From Oscheius sp. JU75 (taxonomy: Eukaryota; Nematoda; Chromadorea; Rhabditida; Rhabditidae), in contig JASJZC010000001.1 of the NCBI GenBank assembly GCA_037178855.1, forward strand, positions 7,130,001 to 7,194,000: a DNA stretch of 64,000 nt. Direction: 5' to 3'. Positions within the stretch are counted from its first letter, which is position 1. Each line of letters opens with the position of its first letter. The notes under the pieces are model-generated. The model was not told the origin of the DNA. It made no database searches and worked only from the letters and a program-made list of their open reading frames with translations. The translations under genes and the position numbers were made by a program. Below, in pieces: positions 57,245 through 64,000 of this stretch.

Positions 57245-59394
57245 ATGGGTAAGCGCGTGGCCATCATTGGAGCCGGTCCTTCAGGTGCATCTTTTGTCTT
57301 GTAATGTGGACTTTCATTTAGGTTTACCCGCCATCCGACATGCTCTTCTATATGGCTGTGAGCCCGTCTGTTTCGAGGCCACCGATAAAATTGGAGGTCT
57401 TTGGAACTACAAGCCGACGAATGTAGAGGGTGAGAACTCTTTATTACAAAAACCATGATAATACCATTTTTCAGAGGCTTCGGTCATGAAGTCGACAGTC
57501 ATCAACTCGTCGAAAGAAATGACCGCCTATAGCGATTTTCCTCCCAAGCCGGAATCTGCCAACTATATGCACAACAGAAAACTGTTAGAGGTAGAACTGG
57601 TCCCAGCCAAAAACAGTCAAAGTTCAGTATTTTTGCGACTACGCGAAGCACTTCGGCCTCGACAAGCATGTGAGATTCTCCCACAAGGTCGTCGATATCA
57701 CCAGAACCGAAAATCACGAAAAGGAAGGAACTTGGCTTGTCGAGTTCAAGGATCAGTGTGGAAACATTGGAACGGAGGTGTTCGACGGGGTTCTGGTCTG
57801 TACGGGACACCATGCCAAGCCACAATGGCCGGACAGATGGCCGGGACAGGACATCTTCAAGGGGAAGATACTCCACTCTCATGACTACAAGGAACCAAAA
57901 GGTTTGAGCCTCTTTCATCAAGAGAGACACAAGTAGTTCAGGTTTCGATGACCAGGTCATAGTTGCCGTCGGAATCGGAAATTCTGGAGTGGATGTTGCT
58001 GTAGAGTTGAGTCATGTTGCCAGCCAAGTCTATCTCTCGACCAGAAGAGGCTCTTGGATCTGTAGTCGACTCTACGACAATGGCAGTCCGGTAGATACTT
58101 GTACTGTAGGTTTCGGCAAAACCCCTTACCTATTCAATTCAGAACACACGTTTCAACATGGCCACAATGTTCAAATTGCCTCGTTCACTTCGAAGCCGAT
58201 TCTTCGAAGCCAAGCTGAACAAAAAGTTTGACCATGCAAAATACGGACTGAAACCGAAGCACGACGTCTTTGGGTAGCTTAATAGTCTTGTAAAGGGAAG
58301 AGTTTATATTTAGAGCTCACTTGACCACGAACGACGATATTCCAATGAGAATAGCTGCCGGAACTATCATCGTCAAGCCGAACATCGCCTCCTTTACCGA
58401 GACCGATGTCAAGTTCACAGATGGAACAGTCGTTCGCAATGTGGATGCTGTAAGTTTGGCAGGGTTCTTGGGACAGATCAGACTTTTAGGTCATTTGCTC
58501 GACTGGCTACGAGATCGGCTTTCCCATTGTAGAAGGAGGTGACTTTATCCAAGTTAGGAACAACGATGTGGATCTTTACAAGTTCATGTACCCGTTGAAT
58601 CGGAACCAGAACACGCTGGCTGTTCTTGGACTCGTTCAGGTTGGTTCGGACTTAGGAGGAATAACACCCAAAGTTTTGTTTCGAAGAAAAGTTTCCAAAA
58701 TTGTTTTCGGAGAGCAGTCAAACTTTTTGGGATGTTTGTTTTGAAGGAAATTGTCGAAAACTCTTGTTAATTAGGCTAGATCTACAATAAGCTTTTAAAT
58801 AAGAAATTCTGAGAGTTTGAATTGTAGCAAGCTCCTAGGACCATCATGTTTCTCGTTCATTGTGTCTGTTTAGCCTCTCGGTTCGATCATGCCGATAGCC
58901 GAGATGCAGGCAAGGGTATTCTTTGCTGCTCTGACCGGAGAGGCTCGTCTCCCGTCCAAAGAGGAGATGAAACTGGACGTGAGCCAGAAAAAGGCAGCAA
59001 TGAGAGAACAGTACTACGGCAGTCCAAGACACACTCTTCAGGTAAATCGGTCTAGTTACTCAATCAAAACCATCATTAGTGCACCTACTTCGATATGATG
59101 GACGAGATGGCCAGTATCCTCGGCTGCAAGCCAGATTTCTGGACAACATTCCTCCAAGACCCCGCTCTGGCCTTCAGACAGACTTTCGGACCTTGTGCTC
59201 CGTATGTCTATAGATTGAATGGTCCTCACAAGTGGGAGGGGGCCAGAGAGGCCGTCATGGGTATTCCTCAGAGGATACAGTCTGGATTCAACCAAGGCGC
59301 GTTCAAATCAACAGCCGACTGTCAAACTTGCGCTGTTCAATCTCTCTTTTCCTACATTGTTGTGCTGGTCGTCCTTGCCTATTTCATTTTCTGA
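57245..59394 (+). CDS. FMO: Flavin-containing monooxygenase
   Basis: FAD- and NADPH-dependent oxygenation of soft nucleophiles (amines, sulfides) at the ER. About ten exons, roughly 520 aa. The FAD-binding loop GAGPSG is at residues 9-14; the NADPH loop reads GIGNSGVDVA; the FMO identifying region lies around FKGKILHSHDYKEP; and the late motif CSTGYEIGFP replaces the common FATGY. The C-terminus ends in a hydrophobic helix (YIVVLVVLAYFIF), the membrane anchor typical of animal FMOs. One intron (58640-58873, 234 bp) is longer than the rest and has no tRNA-like element. A second monooxygenase is not seen in the window. Nematode FMOs include stress-induced enzymes linked to lifespan; whether this is one of them cannot be read from the sequence. 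Confidence 0.94.
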
Positions 59395-59471
59395 ATAACA
59401 AAGTGTACACATTTATTTGGGGGAAAGACGAGTGACCCTGAGTTCAGATGAGAAAAAAGAGAGAAAACCAG

Positions 59472-61123
59472 TTAGATTGTGGTATCGGTGGGGAAGGTGA
59501 GTCGACCGGTCTCTTCGACGTACTGAAGGCGTTGGGCTATGTTCTCTTTGCCTGAAATGGATTCTGTAACTCCTGACCTGACGAATAACTTACGCTTCTC
59601 CTCGGCAGCCTTTAGCTCGTCCTGTTCCTTCTTGGCCAGGGTGAAGACCTCGTTCCACTTCTCGTCAGCCTCTTCCTTGAGACTGGCCAAGTCGCCGTCC
59701 AGACTCTCGATCTCAGCCAAAGCCTTCTGGAGCCACTGCCCCAAAACGACATTCTTCTCCTCCTTCTGCTTGAGAATCATTTTATAGTCCGACTCTTCCT
59801 CACTGATATCACAATCGCGGAGCTTCAGAGCATAGATCGGAGAGATCGCTTGAAGACAGGCAGACAGTTCAGCGACTGTAAGATAAAACTGAGAACTGGG
59901 AGGGGACATGTACATACTCTGAGCGCTGAGCTGTTCAGCCTTCTTCTCATTCTCGACAATGCTGGTAAGGTAGGTCGGAATGCCCATCAAGCACCATTCA
60001 ACTGAAACTTGATGTTTTCGTTGAAAAGAGAAGGCTCCTACGCTGAGGTTCATGCTCTTTATTGAAGGTGGTAGTCTCCTTCAGATCCTTCTTCACCTGT
60101 GCCAGACGAGTCTTCAGCTGTTGTATCTTCTTCTTCTCCTCGTCATCGCCCGATTCTCCGGCTACTAAAATAGTCCCTGTGTACACCGAAGTTCTAAAAG
60201 GTCAAACACTTACATTCAGCTCGAAGAGAGGCAATACTTTCGCGAAGCTCTTGGTTCTTCTTCAGCGCTTCTGGGAGCTCGTTGTTTATGGGATCCTGCT
60301 CCTTGTTTTCAAGACTGTAGAGCTTCAATTGCTCTTCACAGCCCGACACATCCCAGCGAAGCTGTTGAACAACTTGCTGGGACTTCTTCACAGACTGTAT
60401 TTGGCGCTTGATCTGCTTCAGTTCTTCCGTCTTCCTAGCTACTAGAACAGCAGTCCGAGTCGAGGCGAAGACCTTCTCCTCTCCGAAACTGTAGTGCTTT
60501 TGAGTGTCTGAAAAGTAGTGGTCAGCCAAGTGAACGTAAATATATTGGACCAAAAAATGCTTCTAAGAACCTTCTGAGGCTTTCATGAACAGGTAAAACG
60601 GTTTGATCCACGCAGGAGTCGAACCCAGCTCGTTCTTTGTTTCATCGACAAAGTGCTATAGTCCATTTCCAACGACTCCCTGGTCCATGGACACAATGGT
60701 AATTGTCTTAGTCCTTCAGCAAAGCCTGGACTATTTGTTGGAAATGGACTATAACCGACTGAGCCATTGGAGCACAAACATTGCCATTTTTTCGCGTGAT
60801 GCATGGAAGGGAGAGCTGGTATACTTTCGCTACGGAACGAAAAAAACAACGTACCAACCATGAACTCCCAGTTGCAGCATTTGCATGTGAACCAGCCACT
60901 GCTGATCTTCAAACGGTAGATTTTCTTGGCTGTGTGACATTGTGCCTCGACGTAACTGAACAGTTTTCTATGAACAGAATCAACAGAACTCTTACCGATA
61001 AGCACTGGTGGCTTCGACGAGGAGGAGCTGACTGCACGGACAGTTGAGAGACCACTGTCCCTCGGCCAAGTCCACAATATTCATGTAGGAACATCTATGG
61101 CAGATGATGGAGGCGTGGGACAT
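59472..61123 (-). CDS. Zinc-ribbon plus coiled-coil protein, unrecognised
   Basis: Seven exons (61123-60996, 60955-60855, 60507-60214, 60164-60042, 60001-59918, 59875-59594, 59551-59472) give 363 aa in one phase. The N-terminal 75 residues have paired Cys motifs (CHRC, CPC and CKCC) spaced for one or two zinc sites. The rest is coiled coil: RKTEELKQIKRQIQSVKKSQ, EKKKIQQLKTRLAQVKKDLK and SLKEEADEKWNEVFTLAKKE. The layout recalls scaffold or kinetochore/centrosome proteins, but I cannot name the family. The second intron is 347 bp and carries a tRNA-like sequence with an inverted repeat. Confidence 0.65.
60605..60775 (-). repeat. tRNA-like sequence with 17-bp inverted repeat, in intron
   Basis: On the minus strand it starts CCAATGGCTCAGTCGGTTAT (A-box) and about 130 bp later has GCTGGGTTCGACTCCTGC (B-box). 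Between them 60657-60673 and 60737-60753 are perfect inverted copies of 17 bp, able to form a hairpin with a 63-nt loop. It may be two tRNA-like units inserted head to head or one unit rearranged. It is in the sense orientation of the host gene. Confidence 0.6.
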
Positions 61124-61994
61124 CCTGAGTCACAGCTGATCGAATGAGTGACTGAGGTCTAGAAGCACGCGACTTGGAGAGAGGTCACAATCAATAAGCA
61201 AAGCGCTGTCTTCCAGAGTAATTCAGAGCTCGTTTTGTCAAAAAAGGATCAAGCGATAAAAATAAATCGATAGTGGCGTCCTTTTGGACAGTATACAAAA
61301 GAAATTGTCCCATGTCTGGAGAATCACGTGTCAGAGCTGAGTGGTTTCTGCGAATGAAACCAAAAAATAAAAAAGAGACAATCAGCTGTTAAAGTGACAA
61401 TGACCGTTAGACGTCGTGCGCAAAATGTGCGAGCGGTCAGGGGGTCGCATCACTCGCTTAGAAATTGAGAACGGACAACAACCTGCTCGCTTCGAGTTAG
61501 AGATCAAGAGGAAGTTCTGCAAATAAATGGGGAAATCAATAGAATTCTTGTTCGAGATCTATGGTTTCTGCTGCCGACCAAATGTCGCTATCACTTTTCC
61601 AGCTGGAATCAGATCGAGGAATCTTGGGGATACACTCTTCACAGGAATGCTTCTGAAGGCAAAGATGGATCTCCATTGATCAACTGAGTCGGCACGGGGC
61701 TACAGGGCAAGTCATAAAGGAAAATCAGGAGGAAGTGAATTTGTACGAGAACCCAGCCTCGAACTGTCTGTCTTTGCAAGCGGAACATTTCTGATATCAC
61801 TTTGCGAAGAGTCTGCAGAACAAAACAACGAAATAGTTTCGCAATTGCTTCGGTCAGTTTGTGCTTTTCTGATCGAGCCTTTTGTCGACCAGTTTCGCTC
61901 CTATCATCTGCGCAATCGGTATGATAGATGGATTACACATTGTCGTCTCAAAGTCTCGGAGTCTGTGTTCTTCAAAGTTTCTACTCGGCGGTCC
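61124..61994. other. Divergent intergenic region
   Basis: Between the zinc/coiled-coil gene (minus) and the SLC5 gene (plus). No gene or clear element was recognised. Confidence 0.5.
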
Positions 61995-64000
61995 ATGTCT
62001 TCCTCCCAAATCCACTGGCTAGACTATGCTGTCGTCCTCTTCTCCCTATTCTTGTCCGTCGGCACCGGAGTCTATCATGCCATCAAGTAGTTCACTCCGT
62101 CTTCATAACCCCCAAAAGTTCAGGAGTAAGATGCTGTTGAAAGAGAATGGAAAGGCTTCGGCGAAGGAGGAATATCTGATGGGAGGGAGAAGTCTTCCAC
62201 CGCTCCCAGTGGCTCTGTCCCTCTTGACCACCTTTCTCTCCGGAATTCTGATGATCGCCATCCCGGCAGAGATATTCGAGCGGGGTTGGTCAGATTCCAG
62301 TCTTTTCACAGCTCTCTAGGTGGTCAAATTTGGCAAGGCTTGCTGGCTGGCCCTCCAGCCGCACTGATCACCTCCTGGGTATTTTTACCCGTGTTCCATA
62401 AGATGAAGGGCACGTGTCTTCATGAGTACTTCATACACAGGTACGGTGAGAACTTTTATAGAATGGTAATGTTTAAGACAAGAGTGACATCTGTGCCAAC
62501 CTGGCCCGTGCAAGACCAAAAAATTGAGGTAGTCCCACAGGCGGAATCGTACCAGGGTCGCTTAGGCCGAAAGCGCGCGCCTTATGTAACAATACACCAA
62601 TTTTTTCAAAAGTTTAAAGTACAGACGGACAGACACGGCATTTCTTTAATAGAGTAAGTATTTAGGTACAATTCGATATTTATTCGGAGAATGTTCTCCG
62701 CCATCTTCCTCTTTTACAACTTTACCTACATGGCAGCCGTCATCTATGCTCCGGCTGTGGCCTTAGGACCTGTTGTCGAGATCAACAAGAATATAATTAT
62801 TTTGGTTTGTTTTACTCTAAAACAGGATCATTTCGGTTCAGATTTTTGGTCTGAGTACAACTTTATACACCTGCATCGGCGGTATAAAGGCTGTGGTCTG
62901 GACCGATTCTCTTCAGGTAAGCAACATTCAAACTGGATCGAATCGTAATTTCAGGCTGTCATGATGTACAGCGGGATTATTGCTCTTCTGTATCGAAGTC
63001 TCGCAAACCCCCAGATCGGAGGACTGTCACGGGTCTGGGAGATTGCTGTCGAGGGAGGAAGAGTGGCTGAGCTGTCCCGCTTCGATCCCAGTCTGACGCA
63101 GTACAACAACTTCTGGGTGAACATGTCCTCTTCCTTCATCAAATATCTCTCAATGTTTGCTGTTAACCAGTTGGCTATGCAAAGATATATGGCTCTTCCT
63201 ACCCTGAAGCAAGCTCAGGGCATCATCAACTGGACAGTCGTTCCCTCTCTCCTTCTCTGTACTTTGGTCGCCTTCATAGGCCTTCTGTCCCTCGCCTTCT
63301 ACTACAATTGTAATCCGTTAGAGACTGGTGAAATCACAGATCTGGATCATGTGACTGTCCTTTTCGCCAAGACCATTCTGGGTAAGACTGATTCTTGTCC
63401 AAGTGACAATTTTGTTCATAGTTCCTGTTCCCGGATTCTTTGGTCTTTACCTATCGTGCGTCATGTCAGCGACGCTTTCAACATTGTCTTCCGGGATGAA
63501 CAGCATGGCTGCTGCCATCTATGAGGACTTTTTGAAGCAGAAACTTGACAGAAAGATCACCGACACCCAGGCAGCTAGACTCAACATGATCATTGTGGTC
63601 ATCATTGGTGTTTTTTCAACGTGTCTTGCCTTTGCTGCCGAGCCATTGGGTGGAATGTTAAGAGTATTTCCTTTTGAATTAATTGAGTAAGATTGTTTAT
63701 ACAGATGTCAATAGCCGTGATTGGTGCCATCGCTGGGCCCATGGTAGGAATCTTCGTTCTGGCTCTCTTCTTCCCCTCGTCAGGATTCTGGAGCTGCATT
63801 GTGTCCTTCTTCACCACAACAGTAATCATGATTGCCATCTGCATCATGAACTACTTTGAGAATCCATTCTCCAGCCTGTTCCTACCAACAAATACCACGT
63901 AAGACCGGTGGAAAACGAAGTTAGGATCGGTTTTAGAATAGCCGGCTGTGGTCACTCGAACTTTACTGTCAGATCGCTGCCTCCATTCGATGCACACTAC
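61995..64000 (+). CDS. SLC5: SLC5-family sodium-coupled solute transporter, 3' end beyond the window
   Basis: Sodium symporter with the LeuT fold, nearest in appearance to the SMCT/SMVT group (monocarboxylates, biotin, iodide). At least eight exons are seen; the start MSSSQIHWLDYAVVLFSLF is followed by EYLMGGRSLPPLPVALSLLT, the SLC5 signature region around TM1. Further helices carry YMAAVIYAPAVALGP, GGIKAVVWTD (family hallmark), FAVNQLAMQRYMALP, SATLSTLSSGMNSMAAAIYED and AVIGAIAGPMVGIFVLALFF. The stop lies beyond 64000; the last intron runs 63900-63939. One intron (62441-62665, 225 bp) carries a tRNA-like element while its neighbours are 37-52 bp. Confidence 0.9.
62502..62590 (-). repeat. tRNA-like (SINE-like) sequence in SLC5 intron, family 2
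   Basis: Plus strand CCCGTGCAAGACC, a run of A, then CCAGGGTCGCTTAGG and a GCGCGCGCCTTATG end; the same arrangement as 55646-55740. The minus strand carries a B-box-like CTGGTACGATTCC. It is antisense to the host gene. Confidence 0.65.

Overview
This is nuclear DNA from a small animal with a compact genome, most probably a nematode. The phylum call rests on four things: a two-domain secreted protein with an N-terminal Wart-like region and a C-terminal Hog/Hint domain (52429-54137), a seven-helix receptor that looks like the nematode str/srd chemoreceptor class (54784-56139), two proteins with a region like the nematode F-box-associated domain (16592-19615), and many start codons sitting a few bases behind a strong splice acceptor, as expected for spliced-leader trans-splicing. 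Introns are mostly 33-45 bp, so most coding sequences here were rebuilt by joining short exons whose phases agree. No bacterial operon, CRISPR array, rRNA or intact tRNA gene was seen.

Layout. 1-3105 has no recognisable gene. 3106-6752 holds L-gulonate 3-dehydrogenase (lambda-crystallin) and a cytosolic HSP70 with heat-shock elements, both on the minus strand. 7985-10426 holds two unrecognised plus-strand genes. 10657-16531 is a cluster of secreted-protein genes: an ML lipid-binding protein, two related Lys/Thr-rich peptides on either side of a beta/gamma-crystallin-like protein, and a cathepsin D-like protease. Four of them have clear TATA boxes. 16592-19615 holds the two F-box-associated-like paralogues. 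21015-32298 is housekeeping: IBA57 and TCF25 (a likely operon), a tiny membrane protein, a Ly6-like protein, CHMP1, ETF-beta and RNA polymerase III subunit RPC6. 32761-41009 has a single-exon membrane protein and the long-intron splicing regulator ESRP/fusilli. 41833-49724 has a MARCH-type ubiquitin ligase, a small protein, BMS1 and a Tim17-like protein that carries a secreted-protein gene nested in one intron. 49780-64000 has a GNAT acetyltransferase, the warthog-like protein, the chemoreceptor, a 62-residue membrane protein, a flavin monooxygenase, a coiled-coil zinc protein and the 5' part of an SLC5 sodium-coupled transporter.

The strongest unexplained signal is a set of tRNA-like sequences (A-box and B-box promoter motifs, no working cloverleaf). 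Six lie inside introns, and those introns are 147-559 bp instead of about 40 bp; two more lie between genes. They look like tRNA-derived SINEs. Other points of interest are the paired Lys/Thr-rich peptides, a 40-bp-period duplication upstream of HSP70, a possible stop-codon read-through, a nested antisense gene, a GC-AG intron in the warthog-like gene and the F-box-associated paralogues, one of which has a C-terminal membrane segment.
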